DNA of 6,729 nucleotides from positions 1-6,729 of the forward strand of contig JAFAZU010000510.1 of NCBI GenBank assembly GCA_019239585.1, given 5' to 3'. Positions 1-5,321 of this stretch are shown in pieces (within the stretch, counting starts at the first letter, position 1; each line of letters begins with the position of its first letter). The notes under the pieces were generated by a model that was not told the DNA's origin, ran no database searches, and worked only from the letters and a program-made list of their open reading frames with translations. The DNA comes from Acidobacteriaceae bacterium. GTDB lineage: Bacteria; Acidobacteriota; Terriglobia; Bryobacterales; Bryobacteraceae. The position numbers and the translations under genes were made by a program.

Positions 1-211
1 TGGCCCGCACGGTGACTGCCCAAAAGCCCTTACGGTTGCCTTTGAGTGGATGCAGCCGAAATGTGGGTTGACTCATATCCTGCACATCAGTCGCTTGGTC
101 CAATGCCGACAAGATCAGGCGCAGGCGATCGATTTGATCGGCTGGAAGCTTGCGGCTGTCATCCTGTTCAAACAGACTCCGCAAGCCTTTATGCCTGAAG
201 CTCTGGATCAC
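1..211 (-). CDS. higB: HigB/RelE-family toxin of a type II toxin-antitoxin system, N-terminal part (partial)
   Basis: This minus-strand reading frame is open from a GTG at 211 to the window edge and gives 70 residues, starting MIQSFRHKGLRSLFE and continuing through FRLHPLKGNRKGFWAVTV. That is the typical start and core of HigB-like (RelE/ParE fold) ribosome-dependent mRNA interferases: the IxSFxxKGLxxLFE opening, the RLxLxLxxLDxA helix and the LHPLKGxxxGFW strand. The family is usually about 90-95 residues, so roughly 20 C-terminal residues, including the last strand, lie beyond the left edge. The partner HigA antitoxin, normally encoded just downstream, would also be outside. The start follows from the family alignment; no Shine-Dalgarno precedes it, and the predicted promoter ends only 8 nt upstream. 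The frame has no stop or frameshift, so the visible part looks intact. The family is clear; toxicity and target are inferred. Confidence 0.88.
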   Translation of the reverse strand, partial: MIQSFRHKGLRSLFEQDDSRKLPADQIDRLRLILSALDQATDVQDMSQPTFRLHPLKGNRKGFWAVTVRA

Positions 212-219
212 TTCTGACG

Positions 220-248
220 AATGTAAAACGTCAATTGACGTTTGTCAA
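220..248 (-). promoter_or_regulatory. Predicted promoter of the HigB-type toxin gene
   Basis: On the minus strand a consensus -35 hexamer TTGACA (248-243) is followed by exactly 17 bp and a -10-like TACATT (225-220, 4 of 6 consensus bases). The expected transcription start is near 213, about 2 nt before the GTG at 211, so the message would be almost leaderless. This fits the lack of a ribosome binding site. It is a prediction from consensus match and spacing only. Confidence 0.6.
226..248. promoter_or_regulatory. Palindromic operator candidate within the toxin promoter
   Basis: AAACGTCAATTGACGTTT (226-243) is a perfect 18-bp palindrome filling the -10/-35 spacer and touching the -35. A second inverted repeat, TTGAC-GTTT-GTCAA (235-248), overlaps it, giving three GTCAA half-sites in a row. 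Type II toxin-antitoxin operons are normally repressed by the antitoxin or toxin-antitoxin complex at such sites, so autoregulation by the unseen HigA partner is the simplest reading. Confidence 0.6.
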
Positions 249-304
249 CAATCGTGCAAATACCAACCTGCGTTTCAGATAGGTGCATGATAGTTACGGT
301 GAAA

Positions 305-973
305 CTAGGGCGCCAACGTGTAGTTCACGATTACATTCGTGACTACCTCGATTGGCTCTCCGTTCAACAGCGTTGGACGATAGCGCCATTGACGCACGGC
401 TTCCAGGGCGGATTGCGTGAGGTCGTCGCTGGGCGAGGAGTTCACCCGGATCTCTAGCGGTACGCCGTCCTTTGAAATCACCGTTTCCAAATCGACGGTT
501 CCTTGTATTCCGGCTTGCTTTGCCGAGATTGGATAGATGGGCTGTACCTTTGTAACAAGGTTCGCCTGCGCCACTTTTCCGCCAATACGAATCGGCTGCC
601 CATCTGTGGATTGCCCGAAAGCAGTGCGCTCGCCCTTCGCTACTTGCGTTACTGCTGCTTCTTCTTTTGCGCCTAACTTTAAGGTCAATCCCCGTTCCAG
701 CTTGGAGTCGGTCCCGACGTTAAATTCACGGAACAAAGAAGCGAAGCCAGGCTTTTCAACGCGTAAGATGTACTGACCTGCAGGCAAGTTCTCGAAAGAG
801 AATTTGCCGTCCGGAGTCGTTGTGGTCTCCGCTGTGGCCTTTGTTTCTGGGTTGTAGAGCGATGCTTTGGCTTGAGCAACTGCCGCTCCGCTTGGGTCAA
901 AGAGTGAACCGCCAATCGTGGCGGCAGAAAGGCCTACCGAAGACAGCAGACCGGATAATACTGTGCGTTTCAT
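305..973 (-). CDS. Possible nested gene: exported CarboxypepD_reg-TonB C-terminal protein started inside the M56 gene
   Basis: An in-frame ATG at 973-971 (residue 327 of the long protein) is preceded by a perfect AGGAGG at 986-981 with a 7-nt gap. The encoded 222-residue product would begin MKRTVLSGLLSSVGLSAAT, which reads as a signal peptide: basic n-region, hydrophobic core, small residues near a cleavage site. The carboxypeptidase-regulatory-like domain (about residues 19-104 of this product) and TonB C-terminal domain (about 132-221) follow. A signal peptide behind a good ribosome binding site in mid-protein suggests either independent translation of the C-terminal module or a recent in-frame fusion of two genes. 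The sequence shows the start signals; whether they are used is not known. If the hydrophobic core instead inserts as an extra membrane span, the C-terminal domains of the long form would change side of the membrane. Confidence 0.5.
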   Translation of the reverse strand: MKRTVLSGLLSSVGLSAATIGGSLFDPSGAAVAQAKASLYNPETKATAETTTTPDGKFSFENLPAGQYILRVEKPGFASLFREFNVGTDSKLERGLTLKLGAKEEAAVTQVAKGERTAFGQSTDGQPIRIGGKVAQANLVTKVQPIYPISAKQAGIQGTVDLETVISKDGVPLEIRVNSSPSDDLTQSALEAVRQWRYRPTLLNGEPIEVVTNVIVNYTLAP

Positions 974-1951
974 GAATATACCTCCTGATGAATTGGTTTG
1001 TTGGGAGCTGGGAGTAATAGCGGAAGCAGTCAGGGACCATACGGCGAGAGCTGTTAACGCTACAAAGAGTGATTTTTTTGTTCCGCTGCTTGGGTGCGGA
1101 TCAAGAATCGCGTGCAGGCGGGCTTCTAATTCGCCGCGTCGAGCGACTGTAATCGCGGCGGATGACCAGCGCTGGCCCTGGCTGAAGCCGTGGGCAATCT
1201 CAAGCAGTTCTGTGGCGTAATCCGAAGGCCGTACTCCTGCGGCGAGCACCAGGGCGTCACAGGCCCGTTCACTTTCGCGCCGCAGACTTCGGCAGTTGAT
1301 CCAACAAAGGGGCTGGAACCACCAGATTGCCGCTATGAGATTCGCAAAAAGTTGGGCAAGAACATCATACCTTTGTATATGCGCCAGTTCGTGAAGTAGG
1401 ACGGCATGCTGTCGGTGATAGGACCAGCAGGTGTAATCGGATGGCAGCAAGATCCGCGGTCGGCGTAGTCCGAAAGTAAGGGGCACCACAGGCTCTGCGA
1501 CTACCAGCAATGCAGGCATCTTTCTCATCCCTAGCTCGCGGCAGGAGGTTTGCAGGAGCCGCATGGAACCCTCATCATTCAGCCGAGTGGCCCGACGTGC
1601 GATACGAAACACGCTAAGATGGCCGAGGGCGACAGGTATCAAAGCAAGTGCTACGCCGACAGCCCAGATAACCATAGGCCAGTTAGCGGCTTGCGATTCT
1701 ACAGAGCGCGGTCCGATAGCGAGGATTGTTTGCTGGACCGTTACGGAATCGTGTGTGCGTAAAGAGGGCCAAAGAGGGACCTGAATGTGCGGCACCGCCG
1801 CCGAAAGTAAGGGCCAAATGAGCAAAAGCCCGAATCCTGTCAGGATGAGCCGGTGGCGCTGATGAGGCAGCAGCTTTCGCGGGATGCAGCCCAAAAGGCT
1901 GGCAGCAGCAAGGATCGCCCCGGAGTGGATCAATAGACCGGCCCAATACAT
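305..1951 (-). CDS. BlaR1/MecR1-like M56 membrane metallopeptidase fused to carboxypeptidase-regulatory-like and TonB C-terminal domains
   Basis: This is a 548-residue inner-membrane zinc protease of family M56. Hydrophobic segments lie near residues 5-23, 34-52, 92-112 and 294-312. The zinc-protease motif HELAH is at 187-191, followed by a semi-hydrophobic stretch (201-217) and the downstream acidic ligand region ESERACD (226-232). In BlaR1 the protease domain faces the cytoplasm and destroys the cognate BlaI repressor. Here the usual penicillin-binding sensor is absent. Instead, residues about 345-430 form a CarboxypepD_reg-like beta domain (TPDGKFSFENLPAGQYILRV) and about 458-547 a TonB C-terminal domain (VQPIYPISAKQAGIQGTV, then WRYRPTLLNGEPIEV). 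The start ATG overlaps the repressor stop by one base (TGATG). A strong site, GGAGGG at 1963-1958, lies inside the repressor gene, so translation is probably coupled. An in-frame start at 973 has its own strong Shine-Dalgarno and is listed separately. The sensed signal is unknown. Confidence 0.88.
   Translation of the reverse strand: MYWAGLLIHSGAILAAASLLGCIPRKLLPHQRHRLILTGFGLLLIWPLLSAAVPHIQVPLWPSLRTHDSVTVQQTILAIGPRSVESQAANWPMVIWAVGVALALIPVALGHLSVFRIARRATRLNDEGSMRLLQTSCRELGMRKMPALLVVAEPVVPLTFGLRRPRILLPSDYTCWSYHRQHAVLLHELAHIQRYDVLAQLFANLIAAIWWFQPLCWINCRSLRRESERACDALVLAAGVRPSDYATELLEIAHGFSQGQRWSSAAITVARRGELEARLHAILDPHPSSGTKKSLFVALTALAVWSLTASAITPSSQQTNSSGGIFMKRTVLSGLLSSVGLSAATIGGSLFDPSGAAVAQAKASLYNPETKATAETTTTPDGKFSFENLPAGQYILRVEKPGFASLFREFNVGTDSKLERGLTLKLGAKEEAAVTQVAKGERTAFGQSTDGQPIRIGGKVAQANLVTKVQPIYPISAKQAGIQGTVDLETVISKDGVPLEIRVNSSPSDDLTQSALEAVRQWRYRPTLLNGEPIEVVTNVIVNYTLAP
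974..986 (-). promoter_or_regulatory. Strong internal ribosome binding site
   Basis: AGGAGG at 986-981 with the spacer TATATTC before the ATG at 973 is a near-ideal Shine-Dalgarno arrangement. It lies inside the M56 coding frame, where it encodes part of a Ser-Ser-Gly-Gly-Ile-Phe linker. It is as good as the site of the long gene itself and is the main evidence for a second start. Confidence 0.6.
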
Positions 1952-2337
1952 CAGCGGCCCTCCTCCTTAGCTTTCTGAATCAAAGCGGCTAGACGGTCCA
2001 GTTCCTCTGCCGACAGGTTTCGGGCCGATACGTCCAGCAAAGTAGCCACAGCCTGTTCCGGTGAGCCGTCGAAGAACGTATCGAGCATGTGGCGCAGTGC
2101 AGATCGGCGCGCTTTCTCCCGCGAGACAACCGGCAGGTACACGTAGCGAAGATCTTTCTCCTCGTGAGTGATATGTTGTTTCTCTTCCAAGATGCGCAGC
2201 ATGGCCCGTACTGCTGAGTAGCTGGGGGGGTCGGGAAGAGCGGCAAGGATCTCACCGACAGTCGCACGGTCCAAGCGGTAGAGTACGTCCATGATCTGGC
2301 GCTCACGGCGGCTGAGCTTATGCTGTGAATTTAGCAC
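1951..2337 (-). CDS. blaI: BlaI/MecI/CopY-family winged-helix transcriptional repressor
   Basis: This 128-residue protein has the full BlaI layout. An N-terminal winged helix-turn-helix runs from LSRRERQIMDVLY (8-20) through the recognition helix region PSYSAVRAMLRILEEK (38-53) to the wing ITHEEKDLRYVYLPVVSRE (56-74). A C-terminal helical dimerisation part follows (about 75-128), ending in a charged tail. Known members repress their own operon as dimers until a BlaR1-type M56 protease triggers their cleavage; that protease is the next gene, overlapping by one base. The start is the GTG at 2337. It is the only usable start, because a stop occurs in frame at 2352-2350, 15 nt upstream of it. No Shine-Dalgarno is present, and the predicted promoter puts the transcript 5' end about 3 nt upstream. 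The gene name is given for family membership; a beta-lactam link is not shown, since no beta-lactamase or penicillin sensor is visible. Confidence 0.9.
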   Translation of the reverse strand: MLNSQHKLSRRERQIMDVLYRLDRATVGEILAALPDPPSYSAVRAMLRILEEKQHITHEEKDLRYVYLPVVSREKARRSALRHMLDTFFDGSPEQAVATLLDVSARNLSAEELDRLAALIQKAKEEGR

Positions 2338-2355
2338 CTTGCTAAAAAATTAGCA
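2331..2355. promoter_or_regulatory. BlaI-type operator candidate with three alternating half-sites
   Basis: Three 6-bp half-sites alternate in orientation: TTAGCA (2331-2336), TGCTAA (2340-2345) and TTAGCA (2350-2355). They form two overlapping dyads, TTAGCA-CCT-TGCTAA and TGCTAA-AAAA-TTAGCA. On the minus strand the two outer copies read GTGCTAA and are 19 bp apart; one contains the GTG start codon and the other the extended -10. A dimeric repressor bound here would block both polymerase and ribosome access. BlaI-family repressors act at such dyads in their own promoters. Confidence 0.6.
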
Positions 2356-2375
2356 CTGTTGGGAAGGCTTGTCAA
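2347..2375 (-). promoter_or_regulatory. Predicted promoter of the repressor-protease operon
   Basis: On the minus strand, TTGACA (2375-2370) is followed by 17 bp and TAATTT (2352-2347), preceded by TGC (2355-2353) as in an extended -10. Only three of six -10 bases match consensus, but the -35 is perfect. Transcription would start near 2340, leaving about 3 nt before the GTG at 2337, so the mRNA would be practically leaderless. Confidence 0.55.
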
Positions 2376-2424
2376 TAAAAATGTGGTGTTCTGGTTTGGA
2401 TACGTAGTTGCAATTGCCTTGCGT

Positions 2425-2547
2425 ATGCAACATTCGGAATCAGTCAACAGGGGTTCAGCGGCCAATAACGCATTGTTTTACCTGGTTATAGGCTTGTTAG
2501 TAACAGTGATTGTTTACGCGATGACGGTTCTTCCAGTGCGAGGATAA
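2425..2547 (+). CDS. Possible small single-TM protein, hypothetical
   Basis: An ATG at 2425 opens a 40-residue frame: a polar N-terminus (MQHSESVNRGSAANN), one clear hydrophobic span (about residues 16-37, LFYLVIGLLVTVIVYAMTVL) and a short PVRG tail. This layout resembles the tiny single-span membrane proteins common in many bacteria, but I do not recognise a named family. The frame extends upstream to a TTG at 2359, which would give 62 residues with a second weakly hydrophobic stretch. No Shine-Dalgarno precedes either start and no convincing promoter is seen, so it may be a chance frame. It is divergent from the BlaI repressor and convergent with the PEP-CTERM gene. Confidence 0.35.
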   Translation: MQHSESVNRGSAANNALFYLVIGLLVTVIVYAMTVLPVRG

Positions 2548-2588
2548 TTCACGTAATCCGAATAGATAACGATCGTTGCTGTACAGAA

Positions 2589-2759
2589 CTAGCGGCGACG
2601 CTTACGGAGATAAGAAACCACTAGTACACTGCCCCCGCCAAGCAGGGCCAGCGCCCAGGTAGCCGGTTCAGGAACTTCGGGAGGCTGATCCATTCCCTGC
2701 GCAGTAACAGACAGTACAGGAATAAGCAAGAGAACAGCAGCAGAAAACAGGCGCTTCAT
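2589..2759 (-). CDS. Miniature PEP-CTERM sorting-signal protein (56 residues)
   Basis: The minus-strand frame from the ATG at 2759 to the TAG at 2591-2589 encodes 56 residues. Residues 1-20 form a classical signal peptide (MKRLFSAAVLLLIP...SVTA) with likely cleavage after Ala20. Residues 29-56 form a PEP-CTERM signal: VPEPATWALALL beginning at Val29, a hydrophobic span to about residue 50, and a basic LRKRRR end. Only about nine residues (QGMDQPPEV) separate the two, so after signal peptidase and exosortase processing almost nothing would remain. In known systems the PEP-CTERM tail anchors an envelope protein until exosortase cuts at the PEP motif. A good Shine-Dalgarno (GGAGG, 2768-2764) lies 4 nt upstream. 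No exosortase is visible here. It could be a remnant of a longer secreted protein, but it has no frame break and keeps both signals intact. Confidence 0.85.
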   Translation of the reverse strand: MKRLFSAAVLLLIPVLSVTAQGMDQPPEVPEPATWALALLGGGSVLVVSYLRKRRR

Positions 2760-2776
2760 GGAACCTCCGATTGCCT

Positions 2777-2805
2777 ACTATAGAGCAGTAAGCCCGTAAA
2801 TGCAA
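2777..2805 (-). promoter_or_regulatory. Predicted promoter of the PEP-CTERM gene
   Basis: On the minus strand, TATAGT (2782-2777, 5 of 6 consensus bases) lies 17 bp downstream of TTGCAT (2805-2800, 3 of 6). Transcription would start near 2770, leaving a leader of about 11 nt that holds the GGAGG ribosome binding site. The -10 is good and the -35 weak. Confidence 0.4.
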
Positions 2806-2932
2806 ACGGAGCTTTGCGGCGGAGTGTAATTGTAAGTTAAATCACAATAATAGGTCTAATTTTGGCCATTCTTGATGCGTCTCGTTGTGAGATGCTAGGT
2901 TAACACTCGCTGTAGAAAACACAAGCTGCTGT
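2806..2932. other. Divergent intergenic region upstream of the Ser/Thr kinase
   Basis: This non-coding stretch separates the PEP-CTERM gene (leftward) from the kinase (rightward). It is AT-rich at 2828-2862 and includes a 5-bp inverted repeat, ATTGT (2829-2833) and ACAAT (2844-2848). A weak forward promoter candidate is TTGATG (2872-2877), 18 bp, TAGGTT (2896-2901) with a TGC extended -10 element. No Shine-Dalgarno precedes the kinase ATG. I see no RNA gene here. Confidence 0.3.
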
Positions 2933-5269
2933 ATGAATCCGCAGGTTCTTTCGCATTACTCCGTCCAAAAGCCGCTCGGGACCGGAGGAATGGGAGAAGT
3001 GTATCTGGCGGTAGATCTGAGGCTCGGCCGTAAGGTCGCCATTAAAGTTCTGCCCGAGGCTTTCTCAAAGGACGCGGAGCGACGCCGCATGTTGGAAACC
3101 GAGGCGCGGGCTATATCGAGACTTAGTCATCCAAACATCGCACAGATTTACGAGTTCGATGAGGAGACGGGACGCAGCTACATTGTCATGGAGTTTGTCG
3201 AAGGACGAACGCTGAGCGCCATCATTGCCGAGACGCCCATGACAGTGGAGCAGGTCATTGACGTAGGCGTGCAAGTAGCCGATGCCCTCGGCGCGGCGCA
3301 CGCGATGGGTATCGTGCATCGTGACATAAAGCCGTCCAACCTCATAATGACCGAAGGGGGCCTTGTGAAGGTCCTTGATTTTGGGCTGGCCAAAATGGAA
3401 GAGGTCGAGACTCTGACAATGGGGCCTGTGCCGGATGATCTGGCAGCGACCGCTACCAACACCCTGCGAGGCACCATGCCGTACATGAGTCCGGAGCAGG
3501 CGGTAGGTGGACGTGTCACAGCCGCCAGCGACGTTTTTTCCTGCGCAACCTTGATTTATGAATTAGCAACTCAAACCAATCCGTTTCGTGGGCCCACAAT
3601 GCAGGAAACATTATGGCGAATTGCTCATCACACTCCGGAATCTCTATCGAGCCTCGTTCCTCAGGCGCCGGAGGAGCTGGATCGAATCCTGGCTAAGTGT
3701 CATGCGAAGCAACCGGAGCGGCGTTATCCGACAGCCCGCGAACTCAGCGTGGAACTCCGGCAGTTAAGGGACGCATCAAAGCGCAAACCGGAATGGATAT
3801 TGAACCGCCGAGGGTGGATAGCATCAGCGTGGACAGCAGGCATATCGGTTGCGCTGGTTGGTGGTTATTGGGCGCGCAAGCAATGGGCTGGCGGTTTGAA
3901 AACCCTCGCCGTACTGCCGTTTGCGAATGCGACGGGTGATCCCAACCTGGACTATTTAAGTGAAGGCTTGAGCGAGAGCCTGATCAATGACTTGTCACAG
4001 ATTCTGGACTTTGCGGTTCGATCCCGATCCTCGGTACTTCCGTATAAGAATGCAACGCTCCCGCCCAGCCAGATCGGAGAAAAGCTCGAAGTGAGTTCTA
4101 TTGTGAACGGCCAGATCCGGGAGAGCGATGGAAGCCGAATTGTTAAAGTGGCCTTGAGCGATGTTCGAAGCAACCGCGAGATCTTGCATGCCGAGTATCC
4201 GCTCAATTTGAGCGCGAGCTCAAATTTGGAAAGCAAGATTGTGGAAGTCGTATGCGAGAAGTTGCGCGGCCCGCTCCAAGAAAATGAGCGCAAGCGAATC
4301 GAGCGCCGCAAGCCGCAGAACGGCGAAGCATACCAACTTTACCTTGAGGGGCGCTATTACCTAAATAAGCGGACCAACGAAGGGGCGCGTCGCAGCCTCG
4401 AGATGTTTAACCAAGCTGCCGCGCACGATCCACAATTTGCGCTGGCCTACACAGGAATTTCAGATGCTTACATTTCTGAGAGCGCCTTTATCCCGCCGAC
4501 CGAAGTAGCACAGAAAGCTCAAGCTGCGGCGCAGAAGGCACTGCAGCTTGAGCCGACTCTGGCGGAGTCGCATTTGAGCCGGGCTTACATTTCCTTCTTC
4601 TACGAGTGGCAGTTTAAGCAGGCTGAGGAGAGTTACCGCACCGCCATCTCGCTCAATCCGAATTACGCGCCAGCGCATGCGGCGTTCGCCCGCCTGCTCA
4701 ACGTGTTAAGTCGTTTTGGTGAGGCGCAAGCCGAGCTCCGACGCGCGCTGGAACTAGATCCGCTGCTGCTGACGGCGAGAGCGGGTCTTGGCAACTCTTT
4801 TTACCTGCAGCGGCAGTACGACCGTGCATTGGAAAGCTTAGGCCGGTTAAGGAGCCTGGAGCCAAACTTTGCCTTAGTACACATCAACCTGGGTGAAGTA
4901 TATGTGCAGAAAAAGATGTATAGGAAGGGCTTGTCCGAGCTACAAACAGCTCTGAGGCTGTCTGGCGAAGATGCAGGAGTTCTCTCGCAGATAGGATCGG
5001 TGTACGCAGCCATAGGTGAAATGGGCAAAGTGGCTGACATACTGGCAAAGTTGAAAGCGATTTCACGCAGGCGATATATAGCGCCGCCTTTTTTCGCGTA
5101 CGTTTACGCTGCGCTCGGTCAAAAGGACGAGGCATTTGAGTGGCTGGAGAGAGGATACGCGGAGCGGTGCTATCCCATGGTTTTTCTCAATGTGTATCCG
5201 CTGCTTGACCCCCTGCGTGGCGATCCTCGGTTTACATCATTGCTGAAGCGAGTGGGGCTGAGAGCATGA
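2933..5269 (+). CDS. Membrane Ser/Thr protein kinase with TolB-like domain and TPR repeats
   Basis: This is a 778-residue Hanks-type (PknB-like) kinase. The kinase domain (about 8-280) looks active: glycine loop GTGGMGEV (16-23), Lys38 in VAIK, helix-C Glu57, HRD 129-131 followed by IKPSN, DFG 149-151, MSPEQA (185-190) and Asp200. Thr173, Thr175 and Thr177 in the activation loop are candidate autophosphorylation sites. One transmembrane span follows (about 294-313). The outer part begins with a TolB-like (FlgO-type) domain, residues about 322-445, with LAVLPFANATGDPNLDYLSE and VNGQIRE. It ends in a run of TPR helices (about 463-740) and a DPLRGDPRFTSLLKRVGL tail common in this architecture. 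The start is the only ATG at the family's usual position, though no Shine-Dalgarno is seen. The fructokinase follows after 7-52 nt depending on its start, suggesting co-transcription. Substrates and ligand are unknown. Confidence 0.9.
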   Translation: MNPQVLSHYSVQKPLGTGGMGEVYLAVDLRLGRKVAIKVLPEAFSKDAERRRMLETEARAISRLSHPNIAQIYEFDEETGRSYIVMEFVEGRTLSAIIAETPMTVEQVIDVGVQVADALGAAHAMGIVHRDIKPSNLIMTEGGLVKVLDFGLAKMEEVETLTMGPVPDDLAATATNTLRGTMPYMSPEQAVGGRVTAASDVFSCATLIYELATQTNPFRGPTMQETLWRIAHHTPESLSSLVPQAPEELDRILAKCHAKQPERRYPTARELSVELRQLRDASKRKPEWILNRRGWIASAWTAGISVALVGGYWARKQWAGGLKTLAVLPFANATGDPNLDYLSEGLSESLINDLSQILDFAVRSRSSVLPYKNATLPPSQIGEKLEVSSIVNGQIRESDGSRIVKVALSDVRSNREILHAEYPLNLSASSNLESKIVEVVCEKLRGPLQENERKRIERRKPQNGEAYQLYLEGRYYLNKRTNEGARRSLEMFNQAAAHDPQFALAYTGISDAYISESAFIPPTEVAQKAQAAAQKALQLEPTLAESHLSRAYISFFYEWQFKQAEESYRTAISLNPNYAPAHAAFARLLNVLSRFGEAQAELRRALELDPLLLTARAGLGNSFYLQRQYDRALESLGRLRSLEPNFALVHINLGEVYVQKKMYRKGLSELQTALRLSGEDAGVLSQIGSVYAAIGEMGKVADILAKLKAISRRRYIAPPFFAYVYAALGQKDEAFEWLERGYAERCYPMVFLNVYPLLDPLRGDPRFTSLLKRVGLRA
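4205..4226 (+). repeat. Intragenic hairpin with GCGA tetraloop
   Basis: AATTTGAGC (4205-4213), GCGA (4214-4217) and GCTCAAATT (4218-4226) form a perfect 9-bp inverted repeat closing a GNRA-type tetraloop, within the TolB-like part of the kinase gene. An overlapping small palindrome, GCTCAATTTGAGC (4201-4213), gives an alternative fold. There is no U-run, so it is not a standard terminator; it may be chance. Confidence 0.5.
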
Positions 5270-5309
5270 CAGTGGCTTGAGAATAGACCTGTCCATTAAA
5301 CCGCTTGCA

Positions 5310-5315
5310 TATACT
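5310..5315 (+). promoter_or_regulatory. Possible -10 element before the fructokinase GTG
   Basis: TATACT matches the -10 consensus at 5 of 6 positions and ends 6 nt before the GTG at 5322, which would place the transcript 5' end exactly on the start codon. No acceptable -35 is seen at 16-18 bp, so this is weak. It would offer an internal promoter for the fructokinase and transporter pair. Confidence 0.25.
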
Positions 5316-5321
5316 CATAAG

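Larger units (their letters stand above)
212..304. other. Intergenic stretch between the M56 gene and the toxin gene
   Basis: Apart from the toxin promoter and operator in its left half, this stretch holds only a weak 6-bp inverted repeat, GTTTCA (272-277) and TGAAAC (300-305), with a 22-nt loop and no U-run. I see no convincing terminator after the M56 gene, so read-through into the toxin gene is possible. Confidence 0.5.

Noticed and set aside
272..305. Inverted repeat GTTTCA and TGAAAC after the M56 gene, as a terminator
   Set aside because: The stem is only 6 bp with a 22-nt loop and no U-run follows.
242..457. Plus-strand open frame of 71 codons
   Set aside because: Most of it is antisense to the C-terminal end of the M56 gene, and its product resembles no family and has no ribosome binding site.
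1683..1946. Minus-strand open frame of 87 codons in another frame of the M56 gene
   Set aside because: It overlaps the strongly supported protease gene on the same strand and its product lacks any motif.
2223..2235. G-run in the repressor gene as a phase-variation tract or frameshift
   Set aside because: The reading frame continues intact through it and the residues (PDPPSYSAV) fit the family, so there is no sign of disruption; a single 7-base run alone is not evidence for phase variation.
2566..2577. Short palindrome AACGATCGTT between the small frame and the PEP-CTERM gene as a bidirectional terminator
   Set aside because: It is too short, has no loop and no flanking A or T runs.
2893..2905. 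TGCTAGGTTAACA upstream of the kinase as a second BlaI operator
   Set aside because: It resembles the TGCTAA/TTAGCA dyad, but the spacing differs, one half-site base is wrong and the symmetry is short.
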